Shown: positions 32,932 to 42,073, numbered from the stretch's first letter. The stretch: 64,000 nt of DNA from JANPLD01 sp964445765 (GCA_964445765.1 CAYULD010000002.1:434001-498000), one strand, 5' to 3'. Translations and numbers: made by a program. Notes: a model not told the origin generated them from the letters alone.

Positions 32932-34155
32932 TCAAGCCGCTAGAGTTTCAACTTTATCAGTAACTGCTAGCTCCTCCACTTTCCAAGGTAACCCTTGTTT
33001 TGCAAGTTCTGCGAGGAATGGATCTGGATCAAACTCTTCAACATTCATAACGCCTACACCTTTCCATAAGCCTTTTGCAAGCATAATCGCACCAGTTAAT
33101 GCTGGAACGCCCGTTGTATAAGAAACCGCTTGTGCTTTTACTTCCTGATTGCACATTGCGTGATCACATACATTATAAATAATATATTTCTTAGTTTCGC
33201 CATTTTTAACACCTTGAATAACGCAACCAATAGAGGTTTTACCAGTGTAACCTTGTGCTAGGGAAGATGGCTCCGGCAATAGGGTTTTTAAGAATTCCAT
33301 TGGAATAATTTTAACGCCATTATGTTCAACTGGGTCAATGCGTGTCATTCCAACATTTTGTAAAACTTCAAGATGTTTGATATAATTATCAGAGAATGTC
33401 ATCCAGAAGCGAATTCTTTTTAAGCCTTTAATATTTTTTACTAAAGACTCTAATTCTTCGTGATAAATAAGGTAAGATTTTTTAGACCCAACATCTGGAT
33501 AATCAATCATCTTTGAGATTGAAAGTGCTTTAATATCAACCCATTTGCCGTTTTCCCAATATTTGCCATCTTGCGTAACTTCACGAAGATTTATCTCAGG
33601 GTTAAAGTTTGTTGCAAACGCCTTGCCGTGATCACCAGCATTGCAATCAATTATATCAATATAATGAATCTCATCAAACAGATGTTTTTGAGCATAAGCA
33701 CAAAAAATATTAGTAACACCGGGGTCAAAACCACAACCTAAAACAGCGAGGAGATTTTTATTTTTGTATCTTTCTTGATAAGCCCATTGCCAACTATATT
33801 CAAATTTAGCAACATCTTTAGGCTCATAATTCGCAGTATCAACATAAGTAACGCCAGTTTCAAGGCAAGCATCCATAATTGGTAAATCTTGATAAGGTAA
33901 CGCCATATTAACAAGAATATCAGGCTTAACTTTTTTGATAAGCTCAACCACTTGTTTAGAATCATCGGCATCAATCTGAGAAATTTCAATAGCACGAGAG
34001 CCTTTGATTAAAGAGGCTTCCTTCTGCACTTTTTCGCATTTTGATAAAGTTCTGCTAGCAAGGTGAATATGAGAGAAAACATCACCATTTAAGGCTGCTT
34101 TTTTAGCAACAACGCTTCCTGCAGCACCCGCACCAATTATAAGAAGTCTAGACAA
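32932..34155 (-). CDS. Carboxynorspermidine dehydrogenase (saccharopine-dehydrogenase fold)
   Basis: A 407-residue NADP-dependent reductive condensing enzyme. The dinucleotide motif GAGAAGSVVAKKAA is at residues 8-21, followed by LASRTLSKCEKV near 33 and VNMALPYQDLPIMDACLETGVTYVDTANYEP near 86. The GCGFDPGVTNIFCAYA segment near 137 is typical of this group. It most resembles carboxynorspermidine/carboxyspermidine synthases that join aspartate-semialdehyde to a diamine in the alternative spermidine route, and not lysine-pathway saccharopine reductase. The partner decarboxylase (nspC) is not in the window. Assignment to the polyamine branch is by resemblance. Confidence 0.8.
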   Translation of the reverse strand: MSRLLIIGAGAAGSVVAKKAALNGDVFSHIHLASRTLSKCEKVQKEASLIKGSRAIEISQIDADDSKQVVELIKKVKPDILVNMALPYQDLPIMDACLETGVTYVDTANYEPKDVAKFEYSWQWAYQERYKNKNLLAVLGCGFDPGVTNIFCAYAQKHLFDEIHYIDIIDCNAGDHGKAFATNFNPEINLREVTQDGKYWENGKWVDIKALSISKMIDYPDVGSKKSYLIYHEELESLVKNIKGLKRIRFWMTFSDNYIKHLEVLQNVGMTRIDPVEHNGVKIIPMEFLKTLLPEPSSLAQGYTGKTSIGCVIQGVKNGETKKYIIYNVCDHAMCNQEVKAQAVSYTTGVPALTGAIMLAKGLWKGVGVMNVEEFDPDPFLAELAKQGLPWKVEELAVTDKVETLAA

Positions 34156-34227
34156 TTTATTACCTCAAGCTTTAAGTTATGTTAGAGGCTATATAAAAAG
34201 TGCAAAATTAATCAATATTTTTTTGAG

Positions 34228-34261
34228 AAAACCTATAATTTAATAGAATAAAATAGGTTTT
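34228..34261. other. Hairpin in the divergent spacer before the first VirB2-like gene
   Basis: AAAACCTAT (34228-34236) and ATAGGTTTT (34253-34261) form a 9-bp stem with a 16-nt loop followed by T residues. It has terminator shape but lies in a divergent region, so it may be a leader structure or overlap the promoter TTATAAT at about 34266-34272. Confidence 0.35.
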
Positions 34262-34304
34262 TAGATTATAATCAGGGTTAAGTTTTTCTTAAATTTAAGT
34301 TTTA

Positions 34305-34649
34305 ATGATAAGCAATACTATAAATAAATTTTTACTATATTTTCTATTTTATATCTTTTTGGTTTTGATATTGCCGTTTGATGTATTTGCAACTCAACCT
34401 GTAGAAAAAACTTTATATGAAGAAATATGCGACATTAGAAAAATGTTTTGTGGAAGTGCGGCTCTTGGTATAGTTACGGGTGCTATAGCTATATTAGGTT
34501 TTATGTTGTTCAAAGGTAAGCTTAATATGGGTGTTTTGTTTGTTACAATAGTAGGTATTGTGGTTTTTGTTTCTGCAAATATTCTAGCGGAGGCCTTGTT
34601 TAACCCACCCGGCGGTGTTGGAGTTGTGGTTGCATGTAGTTGTTTATAA
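34305..34649 (+). CDS. TrbC/VirB2-like pilin protein, copy 1
   Basis: A 114-residue protein with a signal peptide (hydrophobic residues 9-25, likely cleavage after VFA), then EEICDIRKMFCGSAALGIVTG and two transmembrane segments (about 52-70 and 76-95) joined by a short basic loop FKGKLNMG. This two-helix layout with a Gly/Lys loop is that of VirB2/TrbC, the major pilus subunit of type IV secretion systems. The C-terminus ends in a Cys-rich ACSCL. A paralogue follows at 34945. No other vir gene is in the window, as in Rickettsiales, where virB2 copies can lie apart from the main clusters. Confidence 0.65.
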   Translation: MISNTINKFLLYFLFYIFLVLILPFDVFATQPVEKTLYEEICDIRKMFCGSAALGIVTGAIAILGFMLFKGKLNMGVLFVTIVGIVVFVSANILAEALFNPPGGVGVVVACSCL

Positions 34650-34665
34650 TTGCATTTGAGTTTAT

Positions 34666-34937
34666 TAGGCACTGTTAGCAAAGGTTTATAAATTTGCTAC
34701 TTTATTAATTTTGGCATAGAGCAGAGAAAAATTGAGACAGATAGTTAATCATATCTGCGAAAATTTTTCTGAACTATATGCCAAAATTAATAGTAGCCTT
34801 TCAGGTTATGGCAAAAATTGCTATCTACATCGTTAGAAAGCTCGGTAATATGAATAACTATTACCCTCGCTTTCTGCCTTGTATATAACAATTTTTGACA
34901 CATAACAAATTTTATAAAACTTTGCTAACAGTGCCTA
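34666..34937. repeat. Palindromic element family A, full copy (A3, 272 bp)
   Basis: Same length as the copy at 28122 and nearly identical, with TA-flanked ends GGCACTGTTAGCAAA and TTTGCTAACAGTGCC and the same two-hairpin interior. It separates two VirB2-like genes and ends 8 bases before the start of the second one, so it must provide or interrupt the leader of that gene. Confidence 0.9.
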
Positions 34938-34944
34938 AAACTTT

Positions 34945-35274
34945 ATGCCTCAAGAAAATAAATATTTTTGGATAATTTTAATAGCATTTTTAATGCTTAA
35001 TTTTTTTATGCCAGTTTTTTCTTACGCTGACCCAGCAGAAGGCTCAAAATTAGCGGGTAAAATCTGTGATATAAGGCAATTATTTTGTGGTGGGCTTGGC
35101 ATTGGAATTGCAACATTTGCAATATTTTCTTTAGGGATTTTAGCAATGAGGGGCGGTATTCATTGGAGTTTAGTTCTAATTGTAATAATTGGTTTAATAT
35201 TATTTGTTTCAGCAGATATTTTTGTGAGTGATTTAACTGGCGGCAATGTTGATGCAAATTGTGAATGTTTCTAA
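34945..35274 (+). CDS. TrbC/VirB2-like pilin protein, copy 2
   Basis: A 109-residue paralogue of the preceding VirB2-like protein. It has a signal peptide (hydrophobic 8-24, likely cut after SYA), the shared motif ICDIRQLFCGGLGIGIAT, a first membrane helix, a loop MRGGIHWS and a second helix, and a Cys-containing end NCECF. The motif ICDIRxxFCG and the layout agree with copy 1, pointing to duplication followed by divergence. A family A element lies directly upstream. An unknown gene starts 12 bases downstream and is probably cotranscribed. Confidence 0.65.
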   Translation: MPQENKYFWIILIAFLMLNFFMPVFSYADPAEGSKLAGKICDIRQLFCGGLGIGIATFAIFSLGILAMRGGIHWSLVLIVIIGLILFVSADIFVSDLTGGNVDANCECF

Positions 35275-35286
35275 ATTTTATTTTTG

Positions 35287-35802
35287 ATGAATAAATTATT
35301 TCAAAAAATATTCAAAATTAAAAATCCAATTTTACAAGATGCAGAAGAAATTTTGCAATCAATATCTGATGTAGTTTTTGATTCATCGCTAGATATCTAT
35401 CGTCATATATATACCTTACCTAGTGCAGATGCAACTGGCTATGAAGAAGATAATATTACTAGAATGAAAAATGTTAGGCAGTGCATAAAGTTAATTGTAA
35501 AATATGAGGGTAAAATTTCAAACTTTTCTGATGAAGAAAAAGAAATTTATCTAAATTTAATGCCTGAAGGTGCAGTTTATTATGATGATTTAGTTAGAGT
35601 TTTAGTTGAACATCACGATGATGTTGCGGAAGCAAATCACCTTTTTGAAATCCACCCAGAGCTTCATAATTTTATCCCCAAGCAATATGATAATTCAAGG
35701 CAAGTTATAGAAGTTTTGATTGAATATATTAGAAATTATCAATGGTTATTAGAAAAATTTATTAATAACTATTTCATTAATTATGATGAATATACGGATT
35801 AA
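35287..35802 (+). CDS. Hypothetical protein linked to VirB2-like genes
   Basis: A 171-residue, acidic, apparently all-helical soluble protein, started at the ATG at 35287 (a TTG precedes it). No signal peptide or membrane segment is seen. Recognisable stretches are SDVVFDSSLDIYRHIYTLP near residue 27 and LMPEGAVYYDDLVRVLVEHH near 90. No family is recognised. Only 12 bases separate it from the second VirB2-like gene, which suggests cotranscription and perhaps a role linked to that secretion pilus, but this is inference from position only. Confidence 0.55.
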   Translation: MNKLFQKIFKIKNPILQDAEEILQSISDVVFDSSLDIYRHIYTLPSADATGYEEDNITRMKNVRQCIKLIVKYEGKISNFSDEEKEIYLNLMPEGAVYYDDLVRVLVEHHDDVAEANHLFEIHPELHNFIPKQYDNSRQVIEVLIEYIRNYQWLLEKFINNYFINYDEYTD

Positions 35803-35811
35803 TAAAAAATT

Positions 35812-36852
35812 TTATCGCCAAAACCTCAGTTTTTTAATCTGTTTTTCTAGGTTTTTGATTTTACTTATAAGTTTATAAGTGCCACCTAATTTAATTAATT
35901 TAAATTTTTTGAAGATTGTAATTCTTTCTCTAAAAAATTTATTTATATATTCTGCATCTTCAATATTGGGGTTGCTGAAAACCTCATTAAACAGCTTAAA
36001 AGCTAGGTTTATATGGTTTCCTCCTTTTTCAAAACATTTATTTATTAAAATTTTTGCCTTATCTTTTTTTGTCAAATTGCTACCCGTTATATCACAAATC
36101 TTACAGAATATTTCACCCTCAAAGTTGAAATATTGATAATAAATATTTTCTGATTCATAGGAAAATATATCAGAAGAATATTGTGATGATGAAGTTGAAT
36201 TACTGCCAGATCTAAATTTTGTTAGAACTTCAGTTAAAATATAAATATCATATTTGGTGCAGATTCTAACCCACATATCAATATCAAGGGCTATTTGATA
36301 TCTAGCATCAAAATAGCCAAGCTCTTCATAGCAAGAACTTCTAACTAAAGCTGAAGGATAGCACAAAGAATTACCAGTATTAAAAAAGAATTTTAACCAA
36401 TCAATATTGTTTTTATTAGATGCTTTATCAAAAACCTTTTGATAATTTTGGACATTTTTTGATGCAATGCCTGCCTCATTTATAACTAAAACATTGGTAA
36501 AACAAGCACCGCAATTTGGGTTTTTTTCAAGATATTCAATCTGTTTTTCAAGCTTTTCTGGAAGCCAAATATCATCAGAACTAATATGGGCAATATATTC
36601 ACCTTTAGCAAGTGAAATACCTTTGTTAACAGATAAAACCATACCCATATTAACAGGGTTTTGAATAAACCTAATTCTTGTGTCATTGAAAGATTTTATA
36701 ATTTCAACAGAGTTATCATCTGAAATATTTTCTAAAATTATAAGCTCAAAATCCCTAAAAGTTTGATTTAATATGCTATTTATAGTTGCCGAAATATATT
36801 TTGCGTGATTATAAGAGGTTAAAATTACACTGATTTTAGGGTTATTACTCAT
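35812..36852 (-). CDS. Glycosyltransferase family 2
   Basis: A 346-residue GT-A fold glycosyltransferase. The N-terminus PKISVILTSYNHAKYISATI is the nucleotide-sugar-binding beginning of GT2 enzymes, AHISSDDIWLPEKLEKQIEYL near residue 90 holds the metal-binding DD motif, and DARYQIALDIDMWVRICTKY near 195 supplies the acceptor-side ED/ID region. The C-terminal ~100 residues are helical and variable. It probably adds a sugar to a surface polysaccharide; the donor and acceptor cannot be read from sequence. It stands alone, convergent with the VirB2-linked gene. Confidence 0.85.
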   Translation of the reverse strand: MSNNPKISVILTSYNHAKYISATINSILNQTFRDFELIILENISDDNSVEIIKSFNDTRIRFIQNPVNMGMVLSVNKGISLAKGEYIAHISSDDIWLPEKLEKQIEYLEKNPNCGACFTNVLVINEAGIASKNVQNYQKVFDKASNKNNIDWLKFFFNTGNSLCYPSALVRSSCYEELGYFDARYQIALDIDMWVRICTKYDIYILTEVLTKFRSGSNSTSSSQYSSDIFSYESENIYYQYFNFEGEIFCKICDITGSNLTKKDKAKILINKCFEKGGNHINLAFKLFNEVFSNPNIEDAEYINKFFRERITIFKKFKLIKLGGTYKLISKIKNLEKQIKKLRFWR

Positions 36853-36877
36853 TTATTACTATGATAGCGTTGTTAAA

Positions 36878-36906
36878 TTGTTAAAATAGTTTATATTTTC
36901 TATATA
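36878..36906 (+). promoter_or_regulatory. Promoter upstream of the small membrane gene and nuoF
   Basis: TTGTTA at 36878-36883 and TATATA at 36901-36906 with a 17-base spacer, 22 bases before the ATG at 36929. It could drive the small membrane gene and nuoF together. Confidence 0.6.
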
Positions 36907-36928
36907 ATTTTAACAACAGGTTTTTATT

Positions 36929-37240
36929 ATGCTAATGGAAGATAAAGAATTTGAGAAATGGCAAGAAGTTAGAAAACAAGGTGCTGTTAAATATTCAATT
37001 AAAACAAGTTTAATTTGTTATATTTTAGTATTTTGTATATATTTCTTCACAAATGGTTATAGGCATTTTGCAAAAATAGATATTTATTTATCTCATAATT
37101 TATCTATATGGCCTAAATTGTTGCTTACATCAATTATAACTATAATTTTTTTATATCTCGCTTGCCTTGCTTTCTGGCGTTTTAATGAGAAGAGGTATAA
37201 TGATACTATGAAGAATAAAAATAATAATAACAATGCTTAA
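36929..37240 (+). CDS. Small two-helix membrane protein upstream of nuoF
   Basis: A 103-residue protein with a charged N-terminus (EDKEFEKWQEVRKQGAVKY), two membrane helices (about 28-42 and 64-84) and an Asn-rich basic tail. A second ATG at 36935 is also possible. It overlaps nuoF by 8 bases, so translation of the two is coupled. No family is recognised. The coupling raises the possibility of a complex I accessory or assembly role, which is inference only. Confidence 0.6.
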   Translation: MLMEDKEFEKWQEVRKQGAVKYSIKTSLICYILVFCIYFFTNGYRHFAKIDIYLSHNLSIWPKLLLTSIITIIFLYLACLAFWRFNEKRYNDTMKNKNNNNNA

Positions 37241-38528
37241 AGAACAAGATAAAATATTTACCAATATATATGGTTATCAACCTGCTAACTTAGATAGTGC
37301 CAAGAAAAGAGGTGATTGGAGTAACACTAAGGAAATTTTGTCTAAAGGCTCTGATGCTATAATTGAAGATGTTAAAGCATCTGGCTTAAGGGGCAGGGGT
37401 GGTGCTGGTTTTAGTGCTGGTATGAAATGGAGTTTTATGCCAAAAACGCCTCCGCAAGATAAAAATGGCAATCCTAAACCTTCATATTTAGTTATTAACG
37501 CTGATGAATCAGAACCCGGCACTTGTAAAGATAGGGATATTCTTCGTCATGAACCTCATAAACTAGTTGAAGGTGCTTTAATAGCTGGTTTTGCCATTCG
37601 TGCAAAAGCTGCATATATTTATATTCGGGGTGAATTTTATAATGAGGCAAGTGCCATACAACAAGCAATTTCTGAGGCTTATGGAGCTGGGCTTATTGGT
37701 AAAAATGCTTGTGGCTCTGGCTATGATTTTGATGTTTATTTGCATAGAGGGGCAGGGGCATATATTTGCGGTGAAGAAACGGCTTTACTTGAAAGTTTAG
37801 AGGGTAAAAAAGGTCAACCACGCTTAAAACCGCCATTTCCAGCGGCGGCTGGGCTTTATGGTTGCCCAACCACAATAAATAATGTGGAAACTATTTCAGT
37901 TGTTCCAACTATTTTAAGAAGGGGTGCTTCTTGGTTTGCTTCACTTGGTAAACCTAATAATACCGGCACAAAATTATTTTGTATTTCTGGTCATGTTAAT
38001 AAGCCTTGCAATGTTGAGGAGGAGATGGGGATTCCTCTTAAAGAGCTGATTGAAAAACACGCTGGTGGTGTAATTGGTGGCTGGGATAATCTAAAAGCTA
38101 TTATTCCGGGTGGCTCGTCAGTTCCTATGCTTCCAAAGGCTATTTGCGATACAATCACTATGGATTTTGATTCTCTGCGTGGTGTGCAATCTGGGCTTGG
38201 AACGGCTGGGGTTATTGTTATGGACAAATCAACTGATGTTATTGCAGCTATTGAACGCTTAAGCCATTTTTATATGCACGAATCTTGCGGGCAATGCACC
38301 CCTTGTAGGGAAGGAACCGGCTGGATGTGGCGTATTATGAAACGCCTTGTTAAAGGTGAGGCTGAAATTTCAGAAATTGATGATTTACTTAACATCACAA
38401 AGCAAGTTGAAGGTCATACAATTTGTGCATTAGGTGATGCTGCAGCTTGGCCAATTCAAGGTTTAATCAGACATTTCAGAGGTGATATTGAAGATAGAAT
38501 TAAATCTAACTTCAAAAAAGTAGCCTAA
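37233..38528 (+). CDS. nuoF: NADH-quinone oxidoreductase subunit F
   Basis: A 431-residue NADH-binding subunit of complex I, holding FMN and the first [4Fe-4S] cluster (N3). The Gly-rich FMN/NADH loop GLRGRGGAGFSAGMKW is near residue 52, YLVINADESEPGTCKDR near 88, GAGAYICGEETALLESLEG near 173, and the cluster ligands are in ESCGQCTPCREGTGW near 350 with a further Cys near 397. Length is typical. It lies far from nuoG and on the opposite strand, so the complex I genes are in at least two places. Confidence 0.97.
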   Translation: MLKEQDKIFTNIYGYQPANLDSAKKRGDWSNTKEILSKGSDAIIEDVKASGLRGRGGAGFSAGMKWSFMPKTPPQDKNGNPKPSYLVINADESEPGTCKDRDILRHEPHKLVEGALIAGFAIRAKAAYIYIRGEFYNEASAIQQAISEAYGAGLIGKNACGSGYDFDVYLHRGAGAYICGEETALLESLEGKKGQPRLKPPFPAAAGLYGCPTTINNVETISVVPTILRRGASWFASLGKPNNTGTKLFCISGHVNKPCNVEEEMGIPLKELIEKHAGGVIGGWDNLKAIIPGGSSVPMLPKAICDTITMDFDSLRGVQSGLGTAGVIVMDKSTDVIAAIERLSHFYMHESCGQCTPCREGTGWMWRIMKRLVKGEAEISEIDDLLNITKQVEGHTICALGDAAAWPIQGLIRHFRGDIEDRIKSNFKKVA

Positions 38529-38608
38529 TATTTACTAATTAGATTCTTGGGTAAGCTAATACTATAATCAAGCTTTCCACTTGCTCACAACAATCAATCA
38601 TCTAACCC

Positions 38609-38636
38609 TTGCAAAAGGTTGAAAATTGTGTATTTT
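38609..38636 (+). promoter_or_regulatory. Promoter of ilvB
   Basis: TTGCAA at 38609-38614 and TATTTT at 38631-38636 with a 16-base spacer, 32 bases before the ilvB start. No attenuator peptide is seen in the 140-base spacer. Confidence 0.5.
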
Positions 38637-38668
38637 CATGGCTCAATTAATTTATATTTCTACTTGCA

Positions 38669-40444
38669 ATGACAGCCTTTGAAAACCCTCAGAATGGTGC
38701 GGAACTTATATTAAACACATTAGTTGAAATGGGCGTAGATGTTATTTTTGGCTATCCCGGCGGTGCGGTGCTTCCAATTTATGATGCCATATTTAAGCAA
38801 GATAAAATTCGCCATATTTTAGTTCGCCATGAGCAAGGTGCAGCCCACGCCGCAGAAGGCTATGCTAGATCAACTGGCAAAGTTGGTTGCGTGCTTGTTA
38901 CATCAGGCCCGGGCGCAACTAACACAGTTACAGGGTTAACTGATGCGATGCTTGATTCTATCCCTATCGTATGTTTAACGGGGCAGGTGGCAACCCACCT
39001 TATAGGCTCTGATGCTTTCCAAGAAGCTGATACAGTTGGAATTACAATGTCTTGCACGAAGCATAATTATTTAGTGAAAGACGCTGAAAAGCTGGAGAAC
39101 ACTATCCGTGAGGCTTTTTATGTCGCAAAATCAGGCAGGCCGGGGCCAGTTGTAATTGATTTACCTAAAGATATTCAGCTTGCACCAGCGGTTAGCTCAC
39201 AATCAAAAACTCTTAAAGCTCATAGATCATATAATCCACCAAGGGAAGCTAATAGCGAAATGATTAAGAAAGCAGTTGATTTAATGCTTTCAGCAAAAAA
39301 GCCAGTTTTTTATACTGGGGGCGGGCTTGTAAATTCAGGCGTTGAGGCTTGTGATGCATTAGTTGAGTTAGTAAAATTAACGGGTTTTCCAATTACTTCA
39401 ACATTGCTGGGGCTGGGGGCGTTTCCTACATCTGATGGGCAATTCCTCAAAATGCTTGGTATGCACGGCTCTTTAGAAGCTAATATGGCAATGGCAAATT
39501 GTGATGTAATGATAAATATCGGTGCAAGATTTGATGATAGAATCACCGGTAAAAAAGATAAATTTTCAGTAGGCTCTAAAAAAATTCATGTTGATATTGA
39601 TGCATCTTCAATCAACAAAAATATTAAAGTTGATATTTCTTTAGTGGGTGATGCAAAACTTGTTGTTCGCCAACTTATTAATGAGTGGAAATCTCGTAAC
39701 ACTCGTGCGGACGAATTATCACTTAAGAAATGGTGGGGTGAAATTAATGGCTGGCGTGCTCAGAAATCATTTGCATATCGTGCCTCTGATGCAGTTCCAA
39801 GGCCACAATATGTTTTAGATACTCTTAATAAAATTCTGAAAGAATATGGTGATGATTATTTTATCACCACTGATGTTGGGCAACACCAAATGTGGGCAGC
39901 ACAATATATTGATTTCAACAAGCCTAATCGCTGGATGACATCCGGCGGGCTTGGCACAATGGGTTATGGCTTGCCAGCTGCAATCGGCGTGCAACTTGCC
40001 CATCCTAATAAAAAAGTTATATGCGTAACTGGTGAGGCTTCAATTTTAATGAATATGCAAGAATGGTGCACAGCAGTGCAATATCGCTTGCCGGTTAAAA
40101 CGCTAATTCTCAATAATGGTTATATGGGAATGGTGCGTCAATGGCAGGAGCTTTTCCACGGTGATAGAAAATCTGAAAGCTATATGGAATCTCTGCCAGA
40201 TTTTGTTAAACTTGCGGAAGCCTTTGGCTTTAAGGGCATTAGATGTGATAAACCAAATGATGTTGAATCATCTTTAAGAAAAATGCTTGAGCATAACGGC
40301 CCTGTAATTATGGATATGATAACTGATAAAGCTGAAAATGTTTATCCAATGATTCCAGCAGGGGCAGCCCATTATGAGCTTAAACTCAACCCAGATAGCC
40401 CAGATATTGTTGTAGATAAAGCCGAAGCCGCAAAACAGGTGTAG
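38669..40444 (+). CDS. ilvB: Acetolactate synthase, large (catalytic) subunit
   Basis: A 591-residue thiamine-diphosphate enzyme that condenses two pyruvates, or pyruvate and 2-oxobutyrate, in branched-chain amino acid synthesis. The ThDP-activating glutamate is in RHEQGAAHAAEGYARSTG near residue 54, FAD-site segments follow in the middle domain, and the C-terminal ThDP motif reads VTGEASILMNMQEWCTAVQY near 450, with Glu where many homologues have Asp. YMGMVRQWQELFHGDRKS near 487 is conserved. The regulatory subunit ilvH is not adjacent; serA follows convergently. Confidence 0.94.
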   Translation: MTAFENPQNGAELILNTLVEMGVDVIFGYPGGAVLPIYDAIFKQDKIRHILVRHEQGAAHAAEGYARSTGKVGCVLVTSGPGATNTVTGLTDAMLDSIPIVCLTGQVATHLIGSDAFQEADTVGITMSCTKHNYLVKDAEKLENTIREAFYVAKSGRPGPVVIDLPKDIQLAPAVSSQSKTLKAHRSYNPPREANSEMIKKAVDLMLSAKKPVFYTGGGLVNSGVEACDALVELVKLTGFPITSTLLGLGAFPTSDGQFLKMLGMHGSLEANMAMANCDVMINIGARFDDRITGKKDKFSVGSKKIHVDIDASSINKNIKVDISLVGDAKLVVRQLINEWKSRNTRADELSLKKWWGEINGWRAQKSFAYRASDAVPRPQYVLDTLNKILKEYGDDYFITTDVGQHQMWAAQYIDFNKPNRWMTSGGLGTMGYGLPAAIGVQLAHPNKKVICVTGEASILMNMQEWCTAVQYRLPVKTLILNNGYMGMVRQWQELFHGDRKSESYMESLPDFVKLAEAFGFKGIRCDKPNDVESSLRKMLEHNGPVIMDMITDKAENVYPMIPAGAAHYELKLNPDSPDIVVDKAEAAKQV

Positions 40445-40448
40445 TGTT

Positions 40449-40490
40449 GAAGCCCAAAATTTAATGATTATGGGCTTCATAATTTTGTAT
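40449..40490. terminator. Bidirectional-type hairpin between ilvB and serA
   Basis: An 8-bp stem GAAGCCCA (40449-40456) and TGGGCTTC (40471-40478) followed by ATAATTTTGT lies between the two converging stop codons, 5 bases after the ilvB stop. Confidence 0.65.
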
Positions 40491-40495
40491 TGTAA

Positions 40496-42073
40496 CTAAA
40501 ACTTCAGCACTCTAACTTTTATAACACTTGGAAGGGAAGCAAGTTTTTTAACAACATCAGCTGAAACATCACTATCAATAGAAACTAACGCAACTGCACT
40601 AGTTTTTTTAGATTCATTTCTGCCGAGATTGAAATTCGCAATATTAACTTTTTCATCACCTAGAATTTTGCCAATACCACCAATTAAGCCGGGCTTATCT
40701 TCATTTTCAATATAAAGCATATTATTGTTAAGGCTTGCTTCAAGCGTTACATCACCAAGTTGAACTATTCTTGGATTATTATTGAAAATAGTGCCTTTGA
40801 AAGTGAAATTAGCTTTATCAGTTTCAATGGTAACTGTGATTAGTGTATCATAATGGTTATTGCTTGGGTTTTTGCTTTCAGAAACTTTAATATTTCTTTC
40901 TTTGGCAATAACTGGAGCATTAACAACATTAACAGTTTCAACGATGTTTTCTAAAACGCCTTTTAATATTGTGCTGATAACTGGCTTTGAATTTAGTGTT
41001 GAGGCATTGCCTTCAAAATCAATATTAATTTTATTAATTCCACCTTCTACAATTTGTCCGGCTAATTTGCCAAGTGCCTCACCAAGTTTGATGTAAGGTG
41101 AAAGTTTGGCAGCATCTTCTGCAGAAACAGAAGGCACATTAACTGCATTTGTGATTGAGCCTTTGTTTAAGAAGTCGCAAATTTGCTCTGCTACTTGAAC
41201 GGCAACATTTTCTTGGGCTTCAGTAGTTGATGCCCCTAGGTGAGGTGTGCAAACCACTTGCTCTAAGCCGAATAGTGGGTTTTCCGTTGCTGGCTCTTTT
41301 TCAAAAACATCAAAGCCTGCACCTGCAATATGACCTGATTTTATAAGCTCCGCAAGCCCAGCTTCATCAACTAAACCGCCCCTTGCACAATTAATAATGA
41401 TAACACCTTTTTTAGTTTTAGATAAATTTTCTTTAGATAATATATTTCTCGTTTGATCATTAAGTGGCGTATGCAGAGATATAAAATCCGCCCTTTTTAA
41501 TAAATCTTCAAGGCTAACCTTTTCAATATTCATATCACTTGCTTTTTGATCAGAAAGATATGGATCATAAACTACAACTCGCATTTTAAGCCCTTGAGCT
41601 CTATCTGCCACTATTGAACCAATATTACCGCAACCAATAAGACCAAGAGTTTTGAAGGCAAGCTCAGTTCCCATAAAGCGATTCTTTTCCCATTTGCCTG
41701 CGTGGGTTGAAGCACTTGCAGTTGGTAATTGCCTTGCAACCGCAAACATCATTGCTATAGCGTGCTCAGCAGTTGTAATAGAATTACCAAAAGGCGTATT
41801 CATAACCACAACACCCTTTGCAGTTGCTGATGGAATATCAACATTATCAACACCAATGCCGGCTCTGCCAACAACTTTTAATTTATTTGCCTTTGCAAGA
41901 ATTTCTTTAGTAACCTTTGTGCTAGAGCGAATTGCTAAACCTTCATATTCACCAATAATTTCAGAGAGTTGCTCAGGCGTTAAACCAGTTTTTACATCAG
42001 CAATGATATTATTTTTATCAAAAATTTCTTTTGCTTGGGTTGATAATTTATCAGAAATTAAAACTTTAGGCAT
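40496..42073 (-). CDS. serA: D-3-phosphoglycerate dehydrogenase
   Basis: A 525-residue long-form SerA, first enzyme of serine synthesis from 3-phosphoglycerate. The NAD-binding motif GLIGCGNIGSIVADRA is near residue 146, the substrate and catalytic segments INCARGGLVDEAGL and VCTPHLGASTTEAQENVA are near 228 and 280, and the Arg/Glu/His catalytic set is complete. After residue ~315 come the allosteric substrate-binding domain and a C-terminal ACT domain (ENEDKPGLIGGIGKILGD near 455) that usually senses serine. Length and domain order are normal for alphaproteobacteria. Confidence 0.97.
   Translation of the reverse strand: MPKVLISDKLSTQAKEIFDKNNIIADVKTGLTPEQLSEIIGEYEGLAIRSSTKVTKEILAKANKLKVVGRAGIGVDNVDIPSATAKGVVVMNTPFGNSITTAEHAIAMMFAVARQLPTASASTHAGKWEKNRFMGTELAFKTLGLIGCGNIGSIVADRAQGLKMRVVVYDPYLSDQKASDMNIEKVSLEDLLKRADFISLHTPLNDQTRNILSKENLSKTKKGVIIINCARGGLVDEAGLAELIKSGHIAGAGFDVFEKEPATENPLFGLEQVVCTPHLGASTTEAQENVAVQVAEQICDFLNKGSITNAVNVPSVSAEDAAKLSPYIKLGEALGKLAGQIVEGGINKINIDFEGNASTLNSKPVISTILKGVLENIVETVNVVNAPVIAKERNIKVSESKNPSNNHYDTLITVTIETDKANFTFKGTIFNNNPRIVQLGDVTLEASLNNNMLYIENEDKPGLIGGIGKILGDEKVNIANFNLGRNESKKTSAVALVSIDSDVSADVVKKLASLPSVIKVRVLKF

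Noticed and set aside
38529..38668. Attenuator or riboswitch before ilvB
   Set aside because: No leader peptide rich in Ile, Leu or Val and no terminator-like hairpin are seen; only a plain promoter is supported.
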